DNA from: Tetrastigma voinierianum
Lineage: Eukaryota; Streptophyta; Magnoliopsida; Vitales; Vitaceae
Assembly: GCA_016808115.1 (NCBI GenBank)
Contig: JAEQBH010005081.1
Location: forward strand, 372,001-436,000
Length of the DNA: 64,000 bases
Direction: 5' to 3'
The first letter of the stretch is position 1. The number at the start of each line of letters is the position of its first letter. Under the pieces are notes generated by a model. It was not told the DNA's origin. It saw nothing but the letters and a program-made list of their open reading frames with translations, and searched no databases. The translations under genes were made by a program, and so were the position numbers. Below, one piece after another: positions 11,620-23,466 of the stretch.

Positions 11620-12156
11620 AAGTTCTGATAACTCTAGACATAATCAGGTTAGCACCGCACTACTCCCAACTATGTCGTAGCCCACGAAACTGCAGCAGTG
11701 GAGAAAGCAATAAATGGACATGCAATCCCTTCTTGTCCGTATACAAGAAGGATCCCATCAACGCTAAGATGAAACCACGCGCACTCCGCTCTAAAGTGAC
11801 TTCATTTGCGTCAGGTGCTGGGGTGGATAACTGGTCACATAACCACCGTATGGAGATAACAGATCCTCTAAGAGCATCAGCTGGTGGGGTGACACCGAGA
11901 AGCTCCCCACACAACTCCGCCACATTGAACACACATGTCCCAGTGACTGCTAGTTCGTGGATACAGAGCTCAAGGATGATAGCAACATCCTGTAATGTGA
12001 TCGTCATCTCTCCGACGGGTACATGAAACATGTGTGTCTCGGGCCACCATCTCGACGAGACAAGTGATGAGTGGCCAATCGATCATGATGTGGCCCATGC
12101 GGTATATACCATAGAATCCCGTGCGGATACGTATGGAAGAATACATAGATCCATCC
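11620..12156 (-). pseudogene. PMD pseudogene, piece 2 of 5 (core of the PMD domain)
   Basis: This is the best-preserved part of the gene. On the minus strand it reads GFYGIYRMGH, then a one-base frameshift in the VERW..PETH motif, then an open 123-codon stretch containing FHVPVGEMTITLQDVAIIL, the ELLGVTPP block, and RGFILALMGSFLYTDKKG. These are the hallmark motifs of the plant mobile domain. After LRHSWE a frameshift follows, and the expected tryptophan is a stop (TGA). The N-terminal side is cut by element B at 12157 and the C-terminal side by element A at 11619. Proteins of this family work in nuclear silencing complexes, and related domains are common inside plant transposons. Confidence 0.8.
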
Positions 12157-12824
12157 TATAACACCTAAAATTATAAATTCTAGTAGTTTATTAAAGTAAA
12201 TTTTGTATTTTTCCTCGAAATTAAGTGCAAAGAGCGAAAAAAGATAAAACTTGACTTAAGAGAAGAGTCAAGGGTAAAACGGTAATTTGTAAAACCAGGA
12301 CTCAAATGACATAAGTTAAGAAGATTATATGCTAAGATAGAATATTGATAAGTTTGAAGTGCAAATAGAATGAAAAGGAAGGACTTAAAAGCTAAAGGAA
12401 AATATTAAATAATTGGACTTTAAGACCACAAATGGCTTTTAGGAGAAACATTCTCCATTTTTTGCTAAGAAGAGAGAGCTAGGGCATAGTTTTTGGGGAG
12501 AAGAAGAAGCCATTGCTTGGGGATTTTCCATGCTCAAGTGAAGAAGAAAGGAAAAACTTGGTTTGAAAGTGCAAGAAAGTTAAGGTATGGAATATCTCTT
12601 TTAGTATGGAAAGTATGGAAAATGGTTTGGAAAAGTATCCAACTCATCTCCTTTGTGTTGTTTTTGGTTGATTTGAGTTAGTTTTGAGGTTATTTTGATC
12701 TTGTTTGGTTTGCTAAATCTTGTCCATGGATATGACTAAATGTAGAAACATGCAGGTATATTAAGGCATTTGTTGTCAAAATTTTCTAAAACCCCGTTTT
12801 GCTTTGGTCATATTCATTTAGAGA

Positions 12825-12853
12825 CCTCCAAATGGAATCATTCCAATTGGAGG
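12825..12853. repeat. 29-bp imperfect palindrome in element B
   Basis: The left half CCTCCAAATGGAAT faces ATTCCAATTGGAGG across a single central base, with one mismatched pair. Confidence 0.6.
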
Positions 12854-12961
12854 AGACTCCTAAGACCCTTATATTTAAATATCCAGATGACCACCAGGTC
12901 AAATTATGGTACTATGAGCCCAGAATTTGGAATTCAATTCCAGTTCTCGGTTTTGACTGGC

Positions 12962-13550
12962 AACCAGATCAGCCTTGAGTGTTTGAGTCATATCTTGGGC
13001 TATGTTTATCCAAATTGAGTGATTCCAATTTTTGGGTAAACTAGACTTATTTTAGAATAATTCTCAAAAAGTAAGTGTAAGAAAATTTATCCCCTGTTAT
13101 GCCCATAAAATTTTGGAACCCGAATTTGAAGGTAAGCTTCTGGTTCATCCTCTGATTTTGATATAGTCTTGGTGTTTAGGTCATAAGTTGAGTTTTACTC
13201 ATCCAAATTGAGTGATTCCAATTTTTGAGTAAAATATAATTATTTTAGAATAATTCCTAAGAAGGAAATGTAATCACCCATCCCTGTTGTGCCTAGAAAA
13301 TTCTGGAAGTGGAGTTTTTGAAATCTATCTGATTGTGGTACAGTCTCAGTGTTTGAGTGATAAGTTGAGTTTTACTTATCCAAATTGAGTGATTTTAATT
13401 TTTGTGTAATCTAGACTTCTTGTAGAATAATTTCCAAGAAGGAAAGGTAATTAAATCTGTAGCACTTGTTGTTCCAAGAAATTGTACAAGTGAAGGTGAA
13501 AATCTATTTCTTGGTGGGAAGAACATTTCCCATAATTTGACCTCTTTGGA
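12962..13550. repeat. Tandem repeat in element B, unit about 177-193 bp
   Basis: The word ATCCAAATTGAGTGATT recurs at 13008, 13201 and 13378, each time followed by a TAGAATAATT block and an AGAA..GGAA block. About two and a half diverged units are present. Confidence 0.6.
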
Positions 13551-13655
13551 AAAATGCATTGTTAATGCATGAAAATGACTTGAAAACATATAATAATATG
13601 CCCTAAAACACATATAATTGTAGGCCTGCCTGAGACCGGATGGTGAATGAATAAG

Positions 13656-13754
13656 CACGTCTGTTTAGTGCTTCGTCACTCCTGTCTAGTGTTACGACGC
13701 TTCTGTTTCGCGTGACAGGCACGTCTGTTTCGTGCTTTGGCACTCTTGCATAGT
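13656..13754. repeat. 21-22 bp minisatellite in element B, split by element E
   Basis: Units start at 13656, 13677, 13698, 13720 and 13741, matching the array in element A. Element E inserted in the last visible unit; the array resumes at 19283 with GTGCTACGACACTC. Confidence 0.7.
13750..13754. other. Left target-site duplication of element E
   Basis: ATAGT, identical to 19283-19287 on the far side of the element. Confidence 0.85.
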
Positions 13755-15072
13755 TGATTCATGCCACAGTAGGGGTGCCGGAATCAACAATATTTATAAA
13801 CCTAAATTCCTCCTACTGCCGTAGTAAAACTACTGCAGTATAGTGGCTCTAGGGTCGAACTTAGGGATGAGTTTTCTTCATGCAAATGACTAACAGTGAA
13901 GTGGTGAATTTAATTTGGATTTTGGGATTTTGTGAAAACAGGGGAGTTGGATGGTTCACAGACTGAAAATAAAATAAGAAAAACAAATGTAAAATAGAAC
14001 CCTAGGCAAGAAATACCGCTGGATTTCTGTGGCAACCGAGGGTTCCTGGTGGTCCTTCCTCACTGGGGAGGATGACATATAGTCATTTCCGAACCGGATC
14101 TTCATTTAGCTTTAAAACCTAACTCCTTAATAATTATCCTTGAAAACGGCATCCACCGCCAATGCGTTTCGGTCATTAAAACGCAAATCACCTTTACTCA
14201 CCTCCCAATGGATCATAAATGATAACTAACAAACATCAATGGATCTAACATTAAGCATCCAATGAGCCCAAAAGATTACCAAGTAATAACCATTCAAGGA
14301 GACTAAAAAGGGAGGAAAACCTAATGTTAAAAGGAGAGTTACGACGATGACTAATTGAAGACTGTGGATCTCTAGTAGCCTCCAGATCCTGCACCCAACA
14401 AATTTTTCCCGCTTCAAGGAGGAGTGGTTTTTAAATTTCTCATCCTCCAAGGTTGTCATTCTTGGAGGGTGTTTGGCAACCAAGAGGGAGAGAAAATGAG
14501 AGAAAAGGGAGAGAAAGGAGAAGCCAAGCGGGAGAGCTGGAAGCTTCCCCCGTCACTATATTGATTGAAGTTGATTGATACAAAGTTTTTATAGTCTGAG
14601 GCTTATATAGATGCTCAGTGTAAGGGAAGTTACAAAAAAAACCAAAATCGGAAGGCTATTATAGGGGTAAAATGGAAAAAAACCAAAAACAAATGCAAAC
14701 AGGTATAGCGTAAAAGTGTGAACGGGCAAAGCAGGAAGGAACAGGCAAATAGGAAGGAACAAAGGGCAAAATGAGGTAGAATGCTGTCGTAGAAAGCATT
14801 CCCGCAGCTGGTGCATTGTTCTTCACTACCTTCTTCCTTCTAGGATCTGATCTGCAACGATGAGTTTGACTCAAATTCTTCGTGCTTGGATCGACTCAAC
14901 AATTTTGGCATAAGTAGCTCGCAAAAACTGAAAAATTTGCCACAAAATGCGATAAGTAGAATAGTAGGGACCTTAATGTACAAATCGGGTTAATTAGAAT
15001 GATTAGTACACAAAAAGCACTCAAAACCTATAATAAATAGGGTTCAAAATAGAACTTTTTGGGCACTAATCA
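13755..15072 (-). mobile_element. Element E, 3' LTR (minus orientation)
   Basis: The LTR starts TGATTCATGCC on the plus strand and ends GGGCACTAATCA, so both ends carry related inverted words (TGATTCATGCC, TGATTAGTGCC). It matches 17991-19282 over its whole length (about 1.3 kb), with long identical runs broken by small indels. TGAT..ATCA ends fit the Tat group of Ty3/gypsy. Confidence 0.85.
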
Positions 15073-15762
15073 CACTTCAACCTACACATTGCTAGTCCCT
15101 TAGCAATGAAAGAAAGAAAGGAAAGAGAAAGCATACAAAACGATAACAAAATATGTTGGCAAAAAGGTTGCGCTCAAAAGGTTGTGAAGAAGTACGCTCT
15201 AACCTCAATGAGAATTACCGAAACTTAGTCTAATAACTATCTCGAGAGAGTGAATGCCATACAAAATTGAATATCAAAAGAGCCTCCTTCTTGGTGACTC
15301 AACCAGGAACTTCCACCAAAATCTAAGTGTTTGTTTGATCAGTTCTCAACAATAAACTACCAAACTGCACTCTCCCCCCAACCAAGCTATTGCCACAACC
15401 TAGCATGCTAACTAACTTAAATAGATCAGATCCACCTTTATTCCACAATTCTTTTGTGTAGTGTAAGTGCCGAGGAATCGACCTCACCAAAGTCCATGTA
15501 ACGGGGATCTACCAATGACTCCCAACCAATTAAGGCTTAGGGCACCAAGTCATGAGGATCTTTCGACCACTAACTCTTTAAGTTTCACCCCGGACTTCGA
15601 ATGAATTCGAAACTCCAGCACCTACAACCGCTAAATCACCCATCCAATCTGCAGAGCGAACACTGGCCTATGGCTCCCAACCACCGCTTAGGCACCAGAC
15701 TTTAAAGGTTTTAGCCATAAACCCTACCGTGCTCGTTTCAAGGCAGTTTTGCGATCGGGTGT

Positions 15763-15799
15763 TCTTTTCTTTCCTTTTCCTTTCTTTTTCTTTTCTTTG
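15763..15799. repeat. Pyrimidine tract (purine on the minus strand)
   Basis: A run of CTTTTC-type words. The same kind of tract lies at the equivalent place in element F (about 51858-51925, purine on plus). Confidence 0.5.
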
Positions 15800-16692
15800 G
15801 AAGACACATCGGGCCTTCTATTCATGGGGTCCTTAACCTATTACAAGTGGTCAATGAAACTAGGGTAGGTTTTACAATGTTTAGAGGTAGGCGCTTTTTT
15901 AGCCATTGTTGAAAATCGATGTGCACTGTGGTGTGGAAAGAATAAAGGTGGAAGAAAAAAGGTTAAATACAACAAGAATTCAACTAATCATCCACTAACT
16001 AGGCATGGCATCACTCTAACATCAATAGGATTAGACAAAGTTTCAATTTTCCAATCCTGGGTGTGTTAGTAAACCACAAAAGTGTGCAATTTTGAAAATT
16101 GTCGTATAGTATAACAGCTTCACAAAGGAAAACCAGCAAGCCACTCAACATCACAAAATGGGTCATTCAATATAAAACAAAATAATGCCACTTCCTTCGC
16201 TAACTTTCCCCAACCAAATGTCAAGTATTATCCACAATGGGTCTGATTGAAAGTTAGAGAAGTAAGTGTTAATTCCTTGATGATATGTGCTCGTTTTTGA
16301 TAGGAGACTGTACAAGCTCGATCGACACCTTATTCACTCCAAGCTGGCTTCAAATAAACAAGTTAGGAGAAGAAAAGAGAGGAAAAAAGTGACCAGTTGG
16401 AGCATTTTAAAAATAACACCTTTATAAACATTTAAAAAGTGTTTTTTCTGGATATATTTGGATTCTAAACTCTCTAATCTTTCCAACGGTACCAAAACAC
16501 TCAAACGGAGTCTCCGATGAAAAGGGATGAAAAACAAAATCAGGAGGCAAAATAGGGCAGTTATGAAAATTAACTCGCGAATATTTTTTTTTTAATGTAT
16601 ATATAATAACAATAATATAATAATAATACAACAAAAATAATAAAATATCACAAAAAGGATAAAATTTTGAACAAAGGCACAAGAGTTATCAC

Positions 16693-16747
16693 AGCGCGAA
16701 TTTTCGTAAAATTCAAGACTATGAATTCAACCCGCGAAAATTCGCAG
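16693..16747. repeat. GCGAAAATTCGC-type palindromes in element E
   Basis: GCGCGAATTTTCG at 16694 and CGCGAAAATTCGC around 16733 are near-palindromic and related to each other by inversion. A similar word recurs in the LTRs of element F. Confidence 0.5.
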
Positions 16748-17002
16748 TTGCAAAATTTCAGATTTTGCCTTATGTCTAAAAATTAAGTAAAACTCCGCAA
16801 AAACACAATAAAAATTAAGAAAATTGCGTAATAATGAAATTAAGCTAAAAACAAAGATTAACTAAAATTAGATAAATTTAAGAAGAAAAATTAAAGAAAT
16901 CAAAATAAAATAAACTAAAATAAGGAAAGAGAAATGAAAACAGTGGGAGACTACCTTCCCCCAAACTTTCGCTTTCCAACCTGGGAGGCCAGGAATCGCA
17001 GC

Positions 17003-17003
<1 letters not shown>

Positions 17004-17040
<37 letters not shown>
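17004..17040. repeat. Poly-A tract of 37 bases
   Basis: An uninterrupted A run inside element E. Its true length is uncertain in any assembly. The polyphenylalanine and polylysine frames over it are artefacts. Confidence 0.8.
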
Positions 17041-17042
<2 letters not shown>

Positions 17043-17967
17043 ATTTAGGTTCGGGTGCTCCAAATCCAAAACCAAGACTAACAACCGCGTGCCATGCAAT
17101 GTGTGCAAACATTGGTGGTCTTTGATGTAGTGGCAAGAGGCTCTAATAAAGGGCCACTAATTTCCCGATATTTCGCATACTGCTGATGGACCGGGCATGA
17201 GCTCAGGAGCGTGTTTCAGTTTTGAGGTAAAGCATGTGCATAGTATACACTAGGTCGAGAGGGTGTTGCAAGCACTATTGTTGTTTCTCGCAGTTGGACT
17301 TTTGGGGCTTTTCTATTTCTTCCTTTCCACTACCCTCCTCAGTCAGCATTGGGGAGGTTTCTTCTTTTTGTTGTTTACATTGCTCCTCCATTGTGGTGTC
17401 AATCAGACACTCTTCTTCCGGGGTTCACTCTCTCGTGAACATGCCGCTGATTGCTGAGCATTGAAATGAAGCATCAGTAAGTCATTCAATTTATGCCCAT
17501 TTCACTTTGAAGTCCATCAATTTTCTTGTCCACAATGCTTCCATTGTGTCAATTTTCCACTTAATCAGCATTGATTGTCTTCAAGGCTTCCACAGTTACC
17601 CACTAGCTCGGGTGAGGTTCAAGATGGCTTCTTCCATTGAGAGGTCAGACTCGTGGATGTGGGAGGGGTGCATACCGTGGAGGCACCATGTAGAAGGGGC
17701 ACTCACCCATGGAGGATTTCTATAGTCACCATGGACATGTATGTTCTAGGTTTCTCTCCACAGGTACCGATAGTGTTGCTCTAGGTAATTCATCGACCAC
17801 ACCCAAGCCAAAATGCACTCCTGCAACAAGAACAAGGCAACACAAAAAAAATCCTGCAACAAATTTTTTTTTTAAACTAAAAAAAATGACAGTGAAATAA
17901 AAGAAATTTACCAATACTTGTGATGAGGATCACAAGTGTTCTACGGCTCGTCAAATGCACTTAGGCA

Positions 17968-17990
17968 CCATCCCCGGCAACGACGCCATT
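17968..17990 (-). promoter_or_regulatory. Element E primer binding site
   Basis: Directly next to the right LTR, the minus strand reads TGGCGTCGTTGCCGGGGATG. This is one base off the classical TGGCGCCGTTGCCGGGGA primer site of Tat/Athila-type gypsy elements. It fixes the orientation as minus, with the 5' LTR on the right. Confidence 0.85.
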
Positions 17991-19282
17991 TGATTCGTGC
18001 CACAGTAGGGGTGCCGGAATCAACAATATTTATAAACCTAAATTCCTCCTACTGCCGTAGTAAAACTACTGCAATATAGTGGCTCTAGGGTCGAACTCAG
18101 GGATGAGTTTTCTTCATGAAAATGACTAACAGTGAAGTGGTGAATTTAATTTGGATTTTGGGATTTTGTGAAAACAGGGAGTTGGATGGTTCACAGACTG
18201 AAAATAAAATAAGAAAAAACAATGTAAAATAGAACCCTTGAAGTGTTAGCCACCGTTGGATTTAGGCAACTGAGGGTTCCTGTGGTCCTTTCTCAAGGCT
18301 GGGGAGGATGACATATAGTCATTTCCCGAACTCGGATCTTCATTTAGCTTTAAAACCTAACCCTAATGATTATCCTTTGAAAAACGGCATCCACCGCCAT
18401 CGCTTTCGGTCGTTAAACGCAAATCACCTTTACTCACTCTCCTCAATGGATCATAAAATGATAACTAACAAACATCACTGGATATACATTAAGCATCCAA
18501 TGAGCCCAAAATATTACCAAGTAATAACCATTCAAGGAGACTAAAAAGGAGGAAACCTAATGTTAAAGGAGCATGTATATCGCTGATTACTCGCGGGTGA
18601 AGACCAAGGATCTCTAAGAGCTCTCCGGGATCCTGCACCCAACAGCCTTATGCTTCAAGGAGGAAGGGTTTTAGCCGCTCATCCTCCAAGTTGTCATCCT
18701 TGGAGGGTGTTTGGCAACCAAGAAAGGGAGAGAAAATGAGAGAAAAGGGAGAGAAAGGAGAAGCCAAGCGGGAGAGCTGGAAGCTTCTCCCGTCACTTTA
18801 TTGATTGAAGTTGATTGATACAAAGTTTTTATAGACTGAGGCTTATATAGATGCTCAGTGTAAGGGAAGTTACAAAAAAAACCAAAATCGGAAGGCTATT
18901 GCCAGGTAAAATGGAAAACTAAAACAATGCAAACAGGCATAGCGTAGTGCCAAGTGAACGGGCAAAGAGGAAGGAACAAAGGGCAAAGGAGGCAGAATGT
19001 TGCTCGCAGAAAAGCATTCCTACAGCGTGCAATGTTTCACTTTTGCTCTTCTTTCCTTCTAGGATCTGATCTGCAATGATGAGTTTGACTCGAATTCTTC
19101 GTGCTTGGATCGACTCAACAATTTTGGCATAATTAGCTAGCAAAAACTGTAAAATTTGCCACAAAATGCGATCAGTAGAAAGTAGGGACCTTAATGTGCA
19201 ACGGTTAATTAGAATGATTAGTACACAAAAAGCACTCAAACCTATAATAAATAGGGTTCAAATAGCACTTTAAAATTAATCA
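17991..19282 (-). mobile_element. Element E, 5' LTR (minus orientation)
   Basis: Pairs with 13755-15072. It is followed by ATAGT (19283-19287), the second copy of the perfect 5-bp target duplication. Most of the LTR is nearly identical to its partner. The differences cluster as short replaced words (for example around 18570-18680 against 14335-14450), which look more like consensus error than ordinary substitutions. Confidence 0.85.
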
Positions 19283-19978
19283 ATAGTGCTACGACACTCA
19301 AGCTGCAGGTACGTCTGCTCATTACTATACAGCATCTTTCTAAAATCTTATCAGGAAAGATGGCCCTTCCTATTCATTGTTACTTAACTACAGTAAACAT
19401 TTATATGATAAGAATCTGAATAATGAACCATAAGAAAATAAAGTAATCAACTCTGATGCTATGACATAATTCAGTTTTGCTCTATTATGTACCTTACTGC
19501 AATTTCTTTGTACAAGATTTGGTCCCTCAGACTCCATGGAGATATGATAATTATGATATATGAGTCGATGTATAGATATCAGAATGTGGACCACTATATG
19601 TGGTCAAATATTTGTTTCCTATTAGCTTAGGACTAGTGTTTCATCCATGTAGATACTGAAGAGGACATCCGAGGCATTTCGCATTCGCCAGGGCCAACAC
19701 AGCATTAGGAGTACACCACATGTAGGTTTTTGACTCTGTTTGTAATGTAAATGTAATATTTTGAAGATAGTGGAACTTGTGTAAGTATAAGTAAATGGGA
19801 CTTAGGAATGTATGTACATGAATAGTTAAACACCGCTACGGTGGTCGTATTACAAGTTTTATTTCATTATGAAATTATATATGAAATGGGCCCACCAATG
19901 TTAGAAAAGTAGGTTAAAAGAGTCTCAGTCCCGTGTGAAGGTCTCAATCGCTAGGCGAGGGCGAGGGCGCATGCATCC

Positions 19979-20218
19979 TCCACACGATGAAGGCTTCTTA
20001 TCCGCTAGCGAGGTGGAGTACCTTTTAGAACTACAAGTAACGAAGAAATCAATTTATAATTGATTATATATAAATTACACCAACTATATGTAATAGTTGT
20101 TGATATTTAATAAAATACATACCTGCTTTGTTTCTACTAAGTACGACTTATGTTTGTCCTGCAATACCAAGACAGATGGATATGAAGGATCTGCATCATG
20201 AAGCCCTTTGAACACCAT
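19979..20218 (-). pseudogene. PMD pseudogene, piece 1 of 5 (N-terminus)
   Basis: The minus strand opens with ATG at 20218-20216 and reads MVFKGLHDADPSYPSVLVLQ, then DKHKSYLVETKQ. This matches the D-x-S-VL-x-LQ-x-x-H-x-S start common to transposon-type PMD proteins. AG|GTATGT follows, a good splice donor, with a possible acceptor TTGTAG near 20029-20024. After that, SLADKKPSS leads to the edge of element B. The MULE transposase lies about 280 bases upstream on the same strand. Confidence 0.6.
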
Positions 20219-20500
20219 ATCTGTAATAGATAACACAAAGATAGTATAATTATTAACAAAAAACATTAAGATACTAGTATCATAGTCTTGAATGCAATTA
20301 CTAATTACTAAGGCAATGAACAAAAAAAACAACGTACAAGAATGATGTCTCTTTTACTTATATAAGGTAGACAAGTCTTTTTATAATCCAAGAAATAAAC
20401 ATTTTATTACAAGTCTTATACAAAACAATCACAACATGACTGGAAAATTGCCTTACAAAAAAAATTGAGTTACTTCACATCTTTCATTGAACTAGATTTC

Positions 20501-22995
20501 TATTCTTACAAGAGCGCTGATTGTGACCCGATTGTTTGCGCAACCCACATGTGAAAGTAGTTTCCTCACTTTGGAATCGCCCCAGCATATTTCATTATAC
20601 AAACAAAGCTGATTTATATGTCCAATGCCTACGCGTTTCATTGACTCACGAGGTACAATCGTAGGACCATCGTAAAGAGGCCATTTATCTTCATTGAATA
20701 TGGATGAAACAAGTCATTCAAGTATCAGCAATATGACTACGTGAGGTAGTAGTCTTGGACAAATAATCGAAAATCAACACATCGATGCTGACATGCTACT
20801 ATGATATGGCTACATGGAAATCCATATATAATTGTCTTACCACATGTGCATTTCTAGTCATATAAGTTAAGGCACTATGTTTGACCACTCATTGACTTTG
20901 CATGAAATCTTCCTTGGATGTGATCGTAAAGAACAATTTCCATTGATCCAGCCTTAACCACGCAAGCCTTAATATGAGCATTAACATAAGGAGTGTAATG
21001 CTCATCAGATGTCAATCTGTTAGCACCTTGTTTCCTTCTTGCAACAAAGTAACTATTAAGGCGAAAAAAGGTCAATTGAACTAATGCAGTGATTGGTAAG
21101 ATACAAGCTCCTTTAAGAACCCTGTTAAATACCTCTGACATGTTGGTAGTCACTATCCTATATCTTCGACGTCCATCATGTGAAAGTGCCCTAATCTTAA
21201 GAGGGATTGCCTCTAACCATTGTTGTGGTTCCGAATTAATTTTCCAAATCGTAGCCATATGCCTATTGAATTTGCTAATATTAGTCGCAAAAGCTGTTTT
21301 GCATACCAAATTCTTCAAGAGTTTATCTTTGAAGTGGTTCATAAAATTTCTTGCAAGATGACACATGCAAATCTTGTGATAGGCGATGTTTGAATTCAAC
21401 CAAGATGAGGATCACTCATTACTACCATAATAGCTGGATGACTATTTGATATAACACAAATTCCCGTCCATTGAGTTACTCTATTTTTTATACATGCCAA
21501 GAACCATCCCCAACTATCAATATGCTCGCCTTCCGTAATAGGAAATGCCTATGGAAACAATTGATTTTTTTCATCACACCCCATAGTAATCATTAACGTG
21601 CCTTTATACTTCCCATATAAATGTGTACCATCAATACTCAGTATGGGATGACAATGTTCGAACCCTTCAATAGATAGCTTGAATGACCAGAACACACGTT
21701 GAAATATCTCAGTGTTTGGCATATTACTATCAAATGTTTTCCAAATTACAACACATTCGTGATTTCATTGCCATGCTAAGAACAAATGTGGTAATTCTCT
21801 ATATATGATTGATAAAAAAGTAAAAAATAAGGTTCATGTTTATGCTTTCCATCCAACCCATTTTTGTATGAAAATCATATCCTATTTTCTATCACACTTG
21901 CTTGAATAGCATAAACAAAGTGAATTATGCCTTAATAATTGCCTTGATATGAGCAGTAACCAAGTTTGAGTCTAATTGATGATGGTCTCGATTCAATCAA
22001 GGATTAACATAAGTATGCGACCCTTTATACTTGTTGATAACAAATAAACAACTATATTTCAGAAGCATGGCACGAAGCTTCCATGGATATTGACATTCCT
22101 CGACCTTCTCACATCTTAAAAGTAGCAATTTTTTTGAGGATGCAACAACCACAAAGTCTTGGTGTGCTTTAATTGAGAAAATCTTTGCAGCCTTTGGAAA
22201 AGCACATTTGGAATTAAAAACTTGGCCAGCTACAAATTCTCCACTTGAGTATCCGGTAGTATGCTTCACCCATGGAGTCCAATCACTTGATATAACATCA
22301 CCAAAGTTTTCAACATGTTCGAATTGAGGTGATGGTGGTAAGTGATACTGAACAAGGGATGACTCATCTGATTCCTGAGCATCTAGGTTATTTGATAGAT
22401 CATAAGATGCCGCATGAGCAGAGACATATATCCCTTGCTTATTCTCCAAAACTTGGTTGAAAGTATGGAAGGATGATACATGTCCATCAGCTTGAACTTC
22501 TAAATCTCCATTAGATTCATCATCGACATCTTCATCGGATTTATCATTAACTTCTTCATCTTCACAATCTTCATCATCTTCATATACTCCACATTTGTCA
22601 GTATCTGGTGCTGGACCGCTACTAGGCTAGCAACCATAGTCAAATTCTACAACATTATCATTTTCTCGAACCAATAAATTTGTGTAGGCACTCATAGATT
22701 GATTCACTTGTGGCTTGACTCGAACAACCTCAATATACAATTCAATTTCCTCCATGCCAATTGTGTTAACCAAGTTCAACGTTCGGTACACACTCCTATC
22801 ATCCCATATTGGAAAAGGTTGGAACCTATTTCCACTTTTTAGAGGATACTTACAATTGAGGACTAATTTGAACCTTTGTTTGTCAATGGTTGTCCTTGAG
22901 TATATCATATTACCTAACTATTCAAACGTACAATCAACCGGTACATCAAAAGGCACAATGACAACTTTGTTCTCGACATATTTGACATATGTTTC
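20501..22995 (-). pseudogene. MuDR-type MULE transposase, broken by stops
   Basis: The domains come in the usual order on the minus strand. First is an N-terminal region with CKYPLKSGNRFQPFPIWDD (about 22627-22995). An acidic linker follows. Next is the MuDR DNA-binding domain, with CAFPKAAKIFSIKAHQDF and YPWKLRA (about 22000-22250). The MULE catalytic core has DGTHLYGKYKGTLMITMGCD and DSWGWFLACIKN (about 21400-21660). A conserved C-terminal region holds MSEVFNRVLKGA (21399-20875). Last is a SWIM zinc finger with CTCGK..YGFPCSH (about 20775-20860). MULE transposases cut and paste Mutator-like elements in the nucleus. Stops interrupt it just before the first block, after FDYGC, after TYVNP, at FP*AFP and after SDPHLG, and there are frameshifts. 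Terminal inverted repeats were not found. Confidence 0.85.
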
Positions 22996-23466
22996 AGTCT
23001 TTTAGTACATTTCCATTGTAATAACATATCACGAAAATAGTGGAAACAGACATAATTGACCTATACAAAATGGTCCCAATAAGTTAAATAATATGAGAGG
23101 TTACTATCCTTATCATTTAAACTACATTCATGGATGCTAAAGTCAATATGGGAGGGCATACAATAGAGAGACAAATACAGTAACAATTGATTAATTAATT
23201 GAATCACTTGCTTGGGCCTTGTAAAATGGTCCCACGACCATTGAAATATTAAATATACTTGGAGATTGGGCCAATCATGTGGGTTTGTGGTAAAGGTAAA
23301 AAACATACAACCAATTAGCTAATATGTTTACTCAACCCTTTATAGATTTTGTTGATTTAGGGTTGATCAAATCAGTGGGGAAAATATTAGGTTTTCTTTG
23401 TTAATAGTTTTTAAAACTTTTTTTTCTTGCGAAAAAGAACAAGGAGAGAAGGGAAAACCCGAATAC
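22996..23466. other. Upstream of the MULE gene, no gene seen
   Basis: AT-rich DNA with short frames only. If the MULE had a terminal repeat on this side it should lie here or just beyond, but none was recognised. Confidence 0.4.

Larger units (their letters stand above)
15073..17967 (-). mobile_element. Element E internal region, no coding domains
   Basis: About 2.9 kb between primer site and 3' LTR. I find no gag, protease, RT, RNase H or integrase on either strand, so E is a large non-autonomous (LARD-like) element. The stretch 15470-15840 is similar to the 3' non-coding region of element F (around 51860-52100): both have an A/G-rich tract of AAAGAAAAGAAA words followed by shared blocks such as CCTTTAAAG and GGTTGGGAG on the coding-sense strand. 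This ties E to the F lineage. E probably relies on proteins from an autonomous relative. Confidence 0.7.
12157..19973 (+). mobile_element. Solo-LTR-like element B, interrupted by element E
   Basis: B begins TATAACACCTAAAATTATAA (compare the start of A) and ends near GAGGGCGAGGGCGCATG. CATCC flanks it on both sides (12152-12156 and 19974-19978), a 5-bp target duplication inside the PMD exon. Element E occupies 13755-19287 including its duplication, so B itself is about 2.28 kb (12157-13754 plus 19288-19973). The two halves align with successive parts of A. No coding domain is present. Removing B would rejoin PMD pieces 1 and 2. Confidence 0.65.

Noticed and set aside
11733..12026. Plus-strand 97-codon frame
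   Set aside because: Shadow of the minus-strand PMD domain, which has clear family motifs.
9647..12156. A and B as the two LTRs of one retrotransposon with the PMD core as its body
   Set aside because: The body would be only about 540 bp, has no primer site or polypurine tract, and PMD sequence continues in frame order beyond both A and B.
16878..17136. Polyphenylalanine and polylysine proteins
   Set aside because: Produced by the 37-base A run.
21089..21361. Plus-strand 90-codon frame
   Set aside because: Opposite strand of the MULE transposase.
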